Of a DNA stretch of 51,394 bases, positions 8,946 through 18,586 are shown piece after piece. The stretch spans positions 1 to 51,394 of the forward strand of contig CAYRJD010000017.1 of assembly GCA_964424585.1 (NCBI GenBank), written 5' to 3'. This DNA comes from CAYRJD01 sp964424585 (GTDB taxonomy: Bacteria; Actinomycetota; Acidimicrobiia; Acidimicrobiales; Poriferisodalaceae). Under the pieces are notes generated by a model that was not told the origin of the DNA, did not search any database, and saw only the letters and a list, made by a program, of their open reading frames with translations. The stretch's first letter is position 1. Each line of letters starts with the position of its first letter. The position numbers and the translations under genes were made by a program.

Positions 8946-10531
8946 CTAGACAGCTCAGCTGCGAGCATCTCGCGAGCCGCGTGGTAGCCAGACATTCCGT
9001 GCACGCCAGGTCCTGGCGGCGTGGATGCACCGCACAAATACAGCCCCGTCGCGAGCCGGTACGGGTTCTTCGTCAGCCGAGGCCGAAACAGCACGCCCGC
9101 CGCGCCCAGCGAGCCTCCGGTGATGTCGCCGTCGGGGTAGTTCGCGTTGACAGCTTCCATCTCAGCGGGCGACTTGATGTGCCTGGCTGCCACCAGACGT
9201 GAAAAACCTGGCGCGAAACGCTCGATCTGTGACTCCACGAGCTGCGCGAGCTGCTCGCCCGATACCGAGCCCGACCAGGTCAGCTCTGACCAGCTGACGC
9301 TCGAACCCGACGGGCCGGTGAGCACCTGGTCGTGCGGATGCCGGTAGGGGAGGTGCGCGTAGACCCAAGCCGTGTGTTTGGAGGCCGGGGCGCGCGAGGG
9401 GTCGACGACGCAAGGCTGAGTGACGAGCGTGAACGGCAGCGAGCCCACCGGTGGGGCGTGCTGCGCGTCTGCGCACGCGTGCTCGGTGGCGGCGATCTCG
9501 TCCGCCGAGCCACCCAGGTGCACGGTGCCGGCTCGTCTGGCGGGCCGATACTTCCACGGAATAGCCCCGTCGAGCGCGTAGTCGATCTTGACGACCTTGC
9601 TCGCTCGCGCCTTGCGAGCCAGCCGGTGTCGTGCGTCGTCCGCACCTGGCCCCGAGCGCACCCGTCGTTTCCAGTCGGTGGCAGATAGCAGCGTCCCGGC
9701 GTTTTGCGTCGTGAGGTTGAGCAGGGTCGTCTTCGCGGACGGCAGGTCGGCGAGCGAGCGCACCGGCTGGCCCAGCTCGATGCGTCCGCCAGCGTCAGCC
9801 AGAGCAGCGACCAGCGCGTCGGTGATCGCGCCGCTGCCGCCCGCGGCGAACGGCCAGCCGTGACGATGCGCCGAAGCCAGCAGCACCAACCCCATTCCGG
9901 CTGTGCCGGGCGCGCTCAGCGGCAAGAACGAGTGCGCCGCGCAACCTGCCAGCAACGCGCGCATGGTGGGCTGGGCGCGGCGGTAGGTCGACAGGCGCGC
10001 CAGGGGTGAGGCGAAGGCGCGCGCAGCCCGCAAGACGTCAGCCCAGCCGACCCTCAAGTTGGAGCGCACCTGCGCACGGGCGACGCCTGGCCAAGTCGCG
10101 GGTGGGGCCAAGAACATGTTCGCCAGCTGATCCCAGTGCCGCACGAACGGCGCCAACAGGCTGCGATAGGCCTCGCGGTCGATGTCGAGTCTGTCGGCGG
10201 TGGTCTCTAGGCATCGAGCGGCCATCACCCCGTGCCCGCCGGGCGCATCGAGCGGATGAGCCAGCACGACCTCCGGGTGCAGCCAAGTGAGCCCGTAGTC
10301 GGCGAGCGACAGCGCGGCGAAGGCGGGGCTCGCGACGGCGAACGGATGCACCGCGGCGCACACGTCGTGACGAAAGCCGTCGAGCGTCAGCGCCTCGGTG
10401 CGCACGCCGCCGCCGGGCGCGTCGCCCGCCTCTAGCACCAGCACGTCTTTGTTGGCGCGAGCGAGCATCGTGGCAGCCACCAAGCCGTTGTGGCCAGCAC
10501 CGACCACCACCACGTCGAGCGGCTTGGTCAT
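8942..10531 (-). CDS. FAD-dependent oxidoreductase, phytoene desaturase-like
   Basis: A 529-residue flavoprotein of the CrtI/PYROXD2-like group. The N-terminus carries a Rossmann motif VVVGAGHNGLVAA and an acidic end of strand two (VLVLEAG). The C-terminus carries the second FAD contact, LYLCGASTPPGPGVHGMSGYHAARE, typical of carotenoid-desaturase relatives. No other carotenoid gene is nearby, so a carotenoid substrate is not supported. It may oxidise or isomerise another hydrophobic compound. It overlaps the upstream DUF4031 gene by four bases (10528-10531), so the two are probably translated together. It converges on the AI-2E gene with shared stop bases. Confidence 0.85.
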   Translation of the reverse strand: MTKPLDVVVVGAGHNGLVAATMLARANKDVLVLEAGDAPGGGVRTEALTLDGFRHDVCAAVHPFAVASPAFAALSLADYGLTWLHPEVVLAHPLDAPGGHGVMAARCLETTADRLDIDREAYRSLLAPFVRHWDQLANMFLAPPATWPGVARAQVRSNLRVGWADVLRAARAFASPLARLSTYRRAQPTMRALLAGCAAHSFLPLSAPGTAGMGLVLLASAHRHGWPFAAGGSGAITDALVAALADAGGRIELGQPVRSLADLPSAKTTLLNLTTQNAGTLLSATDWKRRVRSGPGADDARHRLARKARASKVVKIDYALDGAIPWKYRPARRAGTVHLGGSADEIAATEHACADAQHAPPVGSLPFTLVTQPCVVDPSRAPASKHTAWVYAHLPYRHPHDQVLTGPSGSSVSWSELTWSGSVSGEQLAQLVESQIERFAPGFSRLVAARHIKSPAEMEAVNANYPDGDITGGSLGAAGVLFRPRLTKNPYRLATGLYLCGASTPPGPGVHGMSGYHAAREMLAAELSS

Positions 10532-11139
10532 GCGGGCTCGCGCAGGAGCAGCTCGACCCAGCTGACGCTGCGCGTGGCTGGCGCGCGCACCTCGCTGATG
10601 CCGAGCTCGCGGCCAACCGTCTGTGCCCGACCGCCGAACGGTGCCAGTCGACCGACCACGTCGGCGTCACAAAGCGTGACGACAGCGGCCGCGAAGCCGC
10701 TGCGAACGAACACGTCGAGATGCACGGCGTGCTGCTGCGCGTCCGCGAAGTGTCGCGCCAGCAGCGTGTCGGCTGCCGCACCGAGCGTCGCTCGGCACCG
10801 AGTTTCTAGACGCGGAGCAGCAGCGAGCAGCTCGTCGATGTGCCCTAGCTGGCAGCGCTCGCTGAGCGCGTTGTCGAGCCTGGGCTTAGCGGCCGAGCGC
10901 CGCAAGCCCGCCACCCGCAGAGCGCGGACGATCTCTCGACTTGACACTCGCACCGCGCCGGCCGCCAACGCTCGCTCGCGCTCTGCTTCGTCGACGTCGT
11001 AGTGATCGCCTTGAAACCCGACACGTCGCTTGCCGATGGCTTCGGCGAAATCGTGCAGCTCGGCAAAATCGGTCGTGGAAGTCAGGTGCGCCCAGCGCCT
11101 TCCGTGTGCCATCCAGCGCGCGTCGTCGACGACTATCAC
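10528..11139 (-). CDS. DUF4031 domain-containing protein
   Basis: A 203-residue protein. The first 85 residues match the DUF4031 pattern: a VIVVDDARW start, GRRWAHL, an acidic LHDFAE segment, GFQGDHYDV and VSSREIVRAL. The remaining 120 residues look like a helical HD-like domain (LDNALSERCQLGH, ARHFADAQQHAVHLDVF) followed by a short basic tail, which is unusual because many DUF4031 proteins consist of little more than the first domain. The open frame can begin at TTG 11160, but the GTG at 11139 gives the family-like N-terminus and is preferred. It is divergent from the CoA transferase (start 11196) and four-base coupled to the flavoprotein gene. Biochemical function is unknown. Confidence 0.7.
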   Translation of the reverse strand: MIVVDDARWMAHGRRWAHLTSTTDFAELHDFAEAIGKRRVGFQGDHYDVDEAERERALAAGAVRVSSREIVRALRVAGLRRSAAKPRLDNALSERCQLGHIDELLAAAPRLETRCRATLGAAADTLLARHFADAQQHAVHLDVFVRSGFAAAVVTLCDADVVGRLAPFGGRAQTVGRELGISEVRAPATRSVSWVELLLREPA

Positions 11140-11195
11140 AGCGCGCGAGTTTCGCACCAACAGCTCGCCCTCGCGTCGCGGCGTACCTTTGCGCC

Positions 11196-12395
11196 GTGAC
11201 CGAGCACGCCAAGCGAGCCAACGAGCTGCCGCTAGCCGACATCACGGTCATCGACTTGACCATCGCACGCGCCGGGCCGACAGCGGTTCGCCAGCTCGCT
11301 GACTGGGGCGCGGAGGTGTTCCGAGTGGAAGCTCCCGCACCTGCGTTCGACGAAGCGGCCAGGCCGAGCGCAGACCACCTCAACATCCACCGCAACAAGC
11401 GATCGATCTGCATCGACCTGAAGCAACCTGCGGGCCAAGCGTTGCTCCACGAGATGGTCGCCCGAGCCGACGTGCTGGTGGAGAACATGCGAGCGCCGGT
11501 GAAAGAGCGCCTCGGCTATGACTGGCCGACCCTTCACGCCGTCAACCCCGCGCTGGTGATGGGTTCGATCTCAGGTTTCGGACAGACGGGCCCCTACGCC
11601 ACCCGAGGCGGCGTCGACCAAATCGCGCAAGGGCTGGGCGGAATGATGGCGGTCACCGGTCACCCCGAGACCGGGCCGGTGCGCGCGGGCGTCGCGATCA
11701 GCGACGTCACCGCGGGGCTGCAGCTCGCGGTCGGCATTCTGGTGGCGCTGCACGAGCGTCAACGCACCGGCGAGGGACGCTGGGTGCACACCTCGCTGCT
11801 CGAGTCGATGATCGGGATGCTCGACTTTCAGGCCGCTCGCTACACCGTCGAAGGCGACGACCCGCCCCAAGCCGGCAACGACCACCCGACGCTCATTCCG
11901 ATGGGCACGTATGCGACCGCTGACAGCCAAATCAACATCGCCGCTCCGGGAGGACGTCTGTGGCGCGCGTTCTGTCGCGTCATCGGCCGCGACGACCTGT
12001 TAAGCGACGAGCGCTTCAGCAGCGCCGGCGCGCGCTCCGCCAATCGAGCTGCACTGAACGAGCAGATCACAAGCCAGCTCACCGCGCACTCGACCGCGCA
12101 CTGGGTCGAGGTGCTGAACGCGGCGGGCGTGCCGGCCGGGCCCGTCAACACGGTCGCGCAAGCCTTCGCCGACCCGCAGGTGCAGCACCTGGGCGTCGCC
12201 GTGCCGGTCAGCCATCCCGTTGCGGGCGACATCGAGATCATCCGCAACGCCACCCAGCTAGAGGGCGTGCCGAACGACATCCGCCGACACAGCCCCAGCC
12301 GAGGCGAGCACACCGACGAAGTGCTCGCTCACTTCGGAGTCACGCCCGAGCGTCGAGACGAGCTCGCGAACGCGGGCGTCGTGCGCGGCATCTAG
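11196..12395 (+). CDS. CaiB/BaiF family III CoA transferase
   Basis: A 399-residue family III CoA transferase, which moves CoA between two carboxylic acids. Seen: the N-terminal VIDLTIARAGPTAVRQLADWGAEVFRVE segment, RNKRSICIDLK, GSISGFGQTGPYA, and the conserved C-terminal AAGVPAGPVNTVAQAFADPQVQH. The catalytic Asp of formyl-CoA transferase is expected in the W-V-x-T-S-L-L segment; here the residue is His198 (GRWVHTSLLE). Similar sequences seem to occur in one subfamily, so this need not mean inactivity. GTG 11196 is chosen because it gives the usual N-terminus; the frame runs 85 codons further upstream over the divergent gene. It lies 74 bases before the sulfhydrylase gene. Confidence 0.82.
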   Translation: MTEHAKRANELPLADITVIDLTIARAGPTAVRQLADWGAEVFRVEAPAPAFDEAARPSADHLNIHRNKRSICIDLKQPAGQALLHEMVARADVLVENMRAPVKERLGYDWPTLHAVNPALVMGSISGFGQTGPYATRGGVDQIAQGLGGMMAVTGHPETGPVRAGVAISDVTAGLQLAVGILVALHERQRTGEGRWVHTSLLESMIGMLDFQAARYTVEGDDPPQAGNDHPTLIPMGTYATADSQINIAAPGGRLWRAFCRVIGRDDLLSDERFSSAGARSANRAALNEQITSQLTAHSTAHWVEVLNAAGVPAGPVNTVAQAFADPQVQHLGVAVPVSHPVAGDIEIIRNATQLEGVPNDIRRHSPSRGEHTDEVLAHFGVTPERRDELANAGVVRGI

Positions 12396-12469
12396 CTCAC
12401 GTCATCTAGCCCACCTGCGCGCCGTTAGCCTGGCGCCACTCACTAGCGCAGCACGAAAGGAGCGCTCGC

Positions 12470-13807
<1,338 letters not shown>

Positions 13808-14650
13808 TTGTCGCAAGACGTCGCGGTGAACGAAGCACAGCTAGCGGCCGCCGACGCTCTCTGGGCGTTCTACGCAGCCCAGACGGCCGATCAGACAGCG
13901 GGCCAAGCGCCCGCCGATGAGCTAGCGCCCGCGTTTGGTTCGCTCGGCTTAGACGATGGCCTGGCGGTGCAGTGCGAACTGTTTCGCCGGCGACAAGCTG
14001 ACGGCGCGCGCCTAGCGGGCTACAAGGTGGGCCTCACCAGCGAACGTGCCCGCAAGGCCGTCGGCAGCGACGAGCGGCCGTTCGGGCACATCACCAAGGT
14101 GGTCGCTAGCCGCAGCGAGTTAGGCGTGGTGGCCGACACGGGCGTAGCTGGCCAGCTGGGCATCGGAGGTGCGCTCAGCGTCGAGCCAGAGATGTGCTTC
14201 GTGCTCGGCGACGAACTAGCCGGGCCAGACTTGACCGCCAGCGACGTACGAGCAGCCGTGCGCGAGGTGCGGGCGGGCTATGAGATCAACGAGAGTCGCG
14301 TCGCGCTCCGCGGCGGCTTGGCGCTGCTGGTTGCCGACAACCTCACCAACTACGCGATCGTCGAGGGCGACGTCGCAAGCGCCGTGCTCGATGCCGGTGA
14401 TCTCGACGACACCGTCGTCACGGTGAGATGCAACGGAGAAGAGCGGTTCTGCGATCGAGCAGGCAACCACGTCGACGCTCCGTATGCCTCCATAGCCGCG
14501 CTAGCCGCCACGCTGCATCGGCACGGGCTGAGCTTGCTGCCCGACCAGCGCGTGATCACCGGCGCGTACGCGCGCTTCGACGTGTCGGCCGGTGAGACGT
14601 GGACGACGACGTACGACACCCTGGGCACCGTGGAGGTTTCATTCCGATGA
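13808..14650 (+). CDS. 2-keto-4-pentenoate hydratase-like (FAH family)
   Basis: A 280-residue member of the fumarylacetoacetate hydrolase superfamily, resembling MhpD-type 2-keto-4-pentenoate hydratases or 4-oxalocrotonate decarboxylases, which act late in meta-cleavage of aromatics. Seen: GYKVGLTS, then VEPEMCFVLG (the E-x-E metal ligands), a Gly/Arg-rich helix ending in YEINESR, and the C-terminal DVSAGETWTTTYDTLGTVEVSF. The TTG at 13808 directly abuts the previous stop; no later ATG lies before the conserved region, so this start is likely. The stop overlaps the next start (ATGA at 14647-14650). No ring-cleavage dioxygenase is in the window, so the pathway is uncertain. Confidence 0.78.
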   Translation: MSQDVAVNEAQLAAADALWAFYAAQTADQTAGQAPADELAPAFGSLGLDDGLAVQCELFRRRQADGARLAGYKVGLTSERARKAVGSDERPFGHITKVVASRSELGVVADTGVAGQLGIGGALSVEPEMCFVLGDELAGPDLTASDVRAAVREVRAGYEINESRVALRGGLALLVADNLTNYAIVEGDVASAVLDAGDLDDTVVTVRCNGEERFCDRAGNHVDAPYASIAALAATLHRHGLSLLPDQRVITGAYARFDVSAGETWTTTYDTLGTVEVSFR

Positions 14651-15669
14651 GTTCGCCTACAGCCTCGACCATCTTGGCGGTGCCGACGAGCCCGCTGCAC
14701 GTGCTGGTGACCAAGACGCTCACCTTGCCCGAGGTCACCGACGAAGACCGAGCCAAGATCGTCGACGCGGCCGGAGCCGACGCGCGGGTGACGGTTGTCG
14801 ACCGACCACGCGACGCGGTGCCGCACGCCAGCGACGCGGACATCATCTTGGGCATCACCCCGAAGTGGCTGTTTGAAGCGGCGCCGAAGCTGGTGTGGGT
14901 GCACGCCACCGCGTCGGGCGTCGACATGTTCATGTATCCGGAGTTCGTCAGCTCAGACGTCGTGCTGACAGGCGAGAAGGGGCTCGTCGGACCGCACCTA
15001 GCGGATCACGCGTTCGGGCTGCTGCTGGCCCTCACCCGTGGCATCGTGACCGCCGCGCAGCTCGGCCCGTCGGGCTGGAGCAATGAAAACCGCGAGCGCA
15101 TGCGGTTCGGCGCGCTGGAGCTAGAGGGCCTCCAGATGGGCATTGTTGGCTTCGGCGGCACCGGAGCGCACCTCGCGCGCCGAGCGCTCGCCTTCGGCAT
15201 GACCGTGCGGGCGATGGATGCGTTCGGCGCTGCACCCAGCGACGGCGTAGACGTGGTGGAAGGCGCAGGCGCGCTCGCCGACATCGTCGCGACGAGCGAC
15301 GTGGTAGCGGTCGGGCTGCCGCTCACCGACGACACGCGCGGCCTGTTCGACGAAGCGATGTTTGCCTCGATGAAGCCAACCGCGATCCTGTTGAACGTCA
15401 CCCGTGGCGAGATCGTCGACCTCGCGGCTCTGCATCGAGCGCTCGCTACCGGCGTCATCGCAGGCGCAGCACTTGACGTCACGCCGGTCGAGCCGCTGCC
15501 CGAAGACGACCCGCTTTGGTCGTTCGACAACGTCGTCATGACCCCGCACACCGCAGGCGCGTCGCAGCATCGCGGGCGACGCAACCTCGAGCGCTTCTGT
15601 CGCAACTTGACCGCCATGCGCGAGGGCCGGCCGCTAGAAGGCGTGGTCGACAAGGCGGCCGGGTTCTAG
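14647..15669 (+). CDS. D-isomer-specific 2-hydroxyacid dehydrogenase
   Basis: A 340-residue NAD(P)-dependent dehydrogenase that interconverts a 2-keto acid and a D-2-hydroxy acid. The Rossmann motif is present as MGIVGFGGTGAHLA. The catalytic triad is in place: Arg in NVTRGEIVD, Glu in DVTPVEPLP and His in TPHTAG. The N-terminal 60 residues are poorly conserved, as is normal. The ATG at 14647 overlaps the hydratase stop by four bases. A 16-codon upstream extension exists but lies inside that gene. It is the last gene of the set beginning with the sulfhydrylase and could reduce the keto acid made by its neighbours. It ends 13 bases before the opposing thioesterase gene. Confidence 0.87.
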   Translation: MSSPTASTILAVPTSPLHVLVTKTLTLPEVTDEDRAKIVDAAGADARVTVVDRPRDAVPHASDADIILGITPKWLFEAAPKLVWVHATASGVDMFMYPEFVSSDVVLTGEKGLVGPHLADHAFGLLLALTRGIVTAAQLGPSGWSNENRERMRFGALELEGLQMGIVGFGGTGAHLARRALAFGMTVRAMDAFGAAPSDGVDVVEGAGALADIVATSDVVAVGLPLTDDTRGLFDEAMFASMKPTAILLNVTRGEIVDLAALHRALATGVIAGAALDVTPVEPLPEDDPLWSFDNVVMTPHTAGASQHRGRRNLERFCRNLTAMREGRPLEGVVDKAAGF

Positions 15670-15682
15670 GTCGTCTGACCCG

Positions 15683-16501
15683 CTACCTCGTGCGTTCGCG
15701 CAGCAGCACCTCTTGGGCGATGGTGGCGACGTGCGCGCCGTCGGGGGCGAACAGGTTGCCGACGGTCATGCCGCGGGCGTGCAGCAAGCCGTGGCAGTCG
15801 AAGTGGTAGAGGTGCCAGTCGTCTGCTCGGAGCGGGCGGTGAAACCACATCGCGTGATCGAGCGACGCGCTCATGAACTTCGTGCGGTACTCGTCGTGCG
15901 TCACCTGCATCGGATGCAACGAGCGTGCGGCGTTGAACTGGATCGCGTCTGACGTGAACGCCAGCGCGCACACGTGCAGCCGCGCATCGTCGCTCATCTC
16001 ATCGACGATGCGCACCCAGCCGAGCGACTGGCCCGCGCCGGGGTAGGTCGGCACCGGTCGCCGTTCCATGATCCACGGCCACCACTCCTCGTCGCTGTCG
16101 CCGCAGTCCTCCGGCTTCGGCGCGAGCGGTCTGCGCGCCACCTGCACCTCGGCGTCTGTTTCGGCGACGTGGAAGGAGCAGCTGAGGTTCAAGATCGCGC
16201 CGCCGCTCTGGCGCGCCACCACCGCCCGAGTGCTGAACGACCTGCCGTCGCGCAGCCGGTCGACTTCGTAGCGAACGGGCTCATCGAGCGTGCCGCCGCG
16301 AATGAAGTACGCGTGCAGCGAGTGCGGGGCGAACCGCCCCTCGACCGTTTCGAGTGCCGCCCAGAGGCCCTGCGCGATGACCTGTCCGCCGTAGATGCGC
16401 CCCCACTCGTACTGCGGGCTGACGCCGACGAACGTGTCGGGGCCGTGCGCCTCTAGGCGCATCACGTCGTTGAAGTTGGTGGGGTGGTCGTCGTTCGTCA
16501 C
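15683..16501 (-). CDS. Acyl-CoA thioesterase, TesB-like
   Basis: A 272-residue double-hotdog thioesterase that hydrolyses acyl-CoA to free acid and CoA. Seen: WGRIYGGQVIAQGLWAA in the first hotdog, HSLHAYFIRGG, and in the second half LDHAMWFHRPLRADDWHLYHFDCHGLLHARGM. That last stretch contains the conserved D-H-x-x-W-F-H-R-P and Asp/Gln region used for catalysis. It begins with GTG directly next to the stop of the upstream acyl-CoA dehydrogenase and is the last gene of the long minus-strand fatty-acid cluster. It may release CoA when acyl-CoA builds up. It converges with the hydroxyacid dehydrogenase at a distance of 13 bases, with no hairpin between. Confidence 0.88.
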   Translation of the reverse strand: MTNDDHPTNFNDVMRLEAHGPDTFVGVSPQYEWGRIYGGQVIAQGLWAALETVEGRFAPHSLHAYFIRGGTLDEPVRYEVDRLRDGRSFSTRAVVARQSGGAILNLSCSFHVAETDAEVQVARRPLAPKPEDCGDSDEEWWPWIMERRPVPTYPGAGQSLGWVRIVDEMSDDARLHVCALAFTSDAIQFNAARSLHPMQVTHDEYRTKFMSASLDHAMWFHRPLRADDWHLYHFDCHGLLHARGMTVGNLFAPDGAHVATIAQEVLLRERTR

Positions 16502-17719
16502 TCAGATGCCTCTGCGACTGTCACGCCAACCGACGTCTCGGTCGAGGCGAGGTTCGCCGGGCAGGCCGAGGGTGCGTTCGCCCAAGATGTTGCGCTGCAC
16601 CTCATCGGTGCCGCCCCTGATCGACATCGACGGGGCGGTGAGCGTCGTGATGTAGCTGTCGTCGTCTGCGAGCATGCCTGCCGCGCCTGCTGCGCGGTTG
16701 GCGGCGTACGCCCGTGACTGGTAGCTGCGCACCGCTCGCAGCTTCGCGCCGCTGCCGGCAGGGCCGGGCATCGACTGGCTCTTGGTGAGCGCGGCTGCTC
16801 GTCGGCCGGTCAGCTTGGTGGCGACGTCCGCGGCGTGAATAGCCATCAGGTGGTCGCGAGCCACCGGTTCGGTGCGTGCGCCGGTGCCTGCCAGATCCGC
16901 GAGCCAAGTCGGGAGCTGCTGGCGGCTCCGGGCGCCAGATTCGGCTCTGGTGCCAGACGCGGCGCGCTCGTGCGCGAGCACGGTCATCGCGACCGCCCAG
17001 CCGTTGTTTTCCTCACCGATGCGGCAGTCGTCGGCTACGCGAGCTCCGTCGACGAACACCTCGCTGAAGTGCGCGTCGCGGTTCATCTGCAGCAGCGGTC
17101 GCACTTCGACGCCGTCGGTGTGCATCGGCACGGCGAACATCGTCAGGCCCTTGTGCTTCGGCAGCTCGGGATTGGTGCGCGCGAGGCAGATGCCCCAGTG
17201 CGCCCACATAGCTCGGCTCGTCCACGTCTTCTGTCCCGACAACACCCACTCGTCGCCGTCACGAATGGCCAGCAGCGCGACGTTCGCCAGGTCGCTGCCA
17301 GCTTCGGGTTCGGAAAACATCTGGCACCAGATTTCGCTGCCGTTCGCTATAGAATTCAGCCAGCGTCGCTGCTGAGCGTCGCTGCCGTGCGCCAGCAGCG
17401 CCGGCCCGGCCATGCCCAGTCCGATGCCGTAGGCGTAGAGATCGGGCACCACGTACTCCGATAGCACCGACGCGATGAGCGCCGCTTCGGCTCTGTTCGC
17501 GCCGCGGCCGCCCATGCCCGCTGGCCACGTAGCCACGTGCCATCCGCCCGTAGCTGTCGCCGCGAGGTAGTCACGCCCGGCGCTCAGATCGTCGTTGCCC
17601 GCGCCCATGTGGCTCGTTCGGGTGTCGTCGCTGCGACGTTCGAGCAGTTCGTCGAGCGCAGCCCGGATGTCGTCGGTGGTGAGTTCGGCTCTCACGTCAT
17701 CGCTAGCTGGGCTCGACAC
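16502..17719 (-). CDS. Acyl-CoA dehydrogenase (FadE-type)
   Basis: A 405-residue FAD-dependent acyl-CoA dehydrogenase that introduces the 2,3-double bond in beta-oxidation. Seen: FSEPEAGSDLANV and the flavin-binding WVLSGQKTWTSRA, GLTMFAVPM, then the C-terminal helical domain ending in SIRGGTDEVQRNILGERTLGLPGEP. In that last motif Gly occupies the place of the catalytic Glu of short-chain enzymes, as in several actinobacterial FadE paralogues where the base lies elsewhere. The start is GTG, only six bases after the stop of the upstream hydratase gene. Its stop lies next to the thioesterase start. Confidence 0.87.
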   Translation of the reverse strand: MSSPASDDVRAELTTDDIRAALDELLERRSDDTRTSHMGAGNDDLSAGRDYLAATATGGWHVATWPAGMGGRGANRAEAALIASVLSEYVVPDLYAYGIGLGMAGPALLAHGSDAQQRRWLNSIANGSEIWCQMFSEPEAGSDLANVALLAIRDGDEWVLSGQKTWTSRAMWAHWGICLARTNPELPKHKGLTMFAVPMHTDGVEVRPLLQMNRDAHFSEVFVDGARVADDCRIGEENNGWAVAMTVLAHERAASGTRAESGARSRQQLPTWLADLAGTGARTEPVARDHLMAIHAADVATKLTGRRAAALTKSQSMPGPAGSGAKLRAVRSYQSRAYAANRAAGAAGMLADDDSYITTLTAPSMSIRGGTDEVQRNILGERTLGLPGEPRLDRDVGWRDSRRGI

Positions 17720-17725
17720 GTTCGC

Positions 17726-18565
17726 CTAGCTGCGGGTGAAGTTCGGCGTGCGTCGCTCGTTCATCGCGTTCACGCCTTCGCGCCAGTCGTTCGTGAGCCG
17801 CAGCCTGTCTTGCTCTTGTTTCTCGTGGTCGGTCGCGACCCGCACCTCGTCGGCTAGGTGCCCGCGCATGGTCGCGCGAATGCTCTCGACGGCGAGCGGC
17901 GCAGACAGCGCGATGTCGCGCGCCATCTCGTGCGCCGCGTCTCGCAGGTCTGTTAGCGGCGCGAGCCGGTCGGCGAGGCCCAGATCGACGGCTTCTTCGC
18001 CCTTCACGCGTCGCCCCGTGTAGAGCAGATCGAGCGCCGCTTGGTGGCCAATGAGCCGAGGCAGGCTCGCGGTCAGGCCGAACCCGTGGTGAAACCCCAG
18101 CCGGGCGAAGTTCGCCGTGAACCGCGCTTCGGGCGCGGCGACCCGAAAGTCAGGAAAGCACGCCACGCCCAGCCCGCCGCCGACCGCTGCTCCTTGGATG
18201 GCCGCGACAACCGGCTTGGTGGTGGAGAACAGATCGAACGCCGCGTCGTAGAGATGCCGAGGTGAGCCGTCTTCGTTGGTGGCTTCGATGGCGCCGCTTC
18301 GACCGCCGGTCTCCTGCCCCGCCCGTCGCCCATCTGGGCCAAACTGCGCGCCAGCGCAAAAGTTCTTGCCTTCGCTGCACAGCACCGACGCGCGCACGTC
18401 TTCGTCCGCGTCGTTGTCTCTGAAAGCGGCCACGAGGCTGTCGATGAGCGCCAGGTCGAAGAAGTTGTTCGGCGGGCGCTTGATCTCGACGGTCGCGACG
18501 TGATGCTCGTCGACGGTGACGACGACGTCGTCGTAGGCGCGCTGGCTGATTGTGTCGTTGCTCAT
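17726..18565 (-). CDS. Enoyl-CoA hydratase/isomerase family protein
   Basis: A 279-residue crotonase-fold protein. The oxyanion-hole segments are GKNFCAGAQF and KPVVAAIQGAAVGGGLGVA. At the sites where classical enoyl-CoA hydratase has its two glutamates, this protein shows Gly-Val (GGGLGVA) and His (GFHHGFGLTASLPR), so ordinary hydration is doubtful. An inserted Arg/Gly-rich loop (about residues 75-100) follows the first oxyanion motif. It starts at ATG 18565 and is placed between two acyl-CoA dehydrogenases of the same direction, spaced 21 and 6 bases from them. A role in the same acyl-CoA pathway is inferred from position. Confidence 0.84.
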   Translation of the reverse strand: MSNDTISQRAYDDVVVTVDEHHVATVEIKRPPNNFFDLALIDSLVAAFRDNDADEDVRASVLCSEGKNFCAGAQFGPDGRRAGQETGGRSGAIEATNEDGSPRHLYDAAFDLFSTTKPVVAAIQGAAVGGGLGVACFPDFRVAAPEARFTANFARLGFHHGFGLTASLPRLIGHQAALDLLYTGRRVKGEEAVDLGLADRLAPLTDLRDAAHEMARDIALSAPLAVESIRATMRGHLADEVRVATDHEKQEQDRLRLTNDWREGVNAMNERRTPNFTRS

Positions 18566-18586
18566 GTGAGCCAGCGTAGGTGGCGA

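Noticed and set aside
8942..10531. A carotenoid biosynthesis locus
   Set aside because: Only one desaturase-like gene is present; no phytoene synthase or cyclase lies near it.
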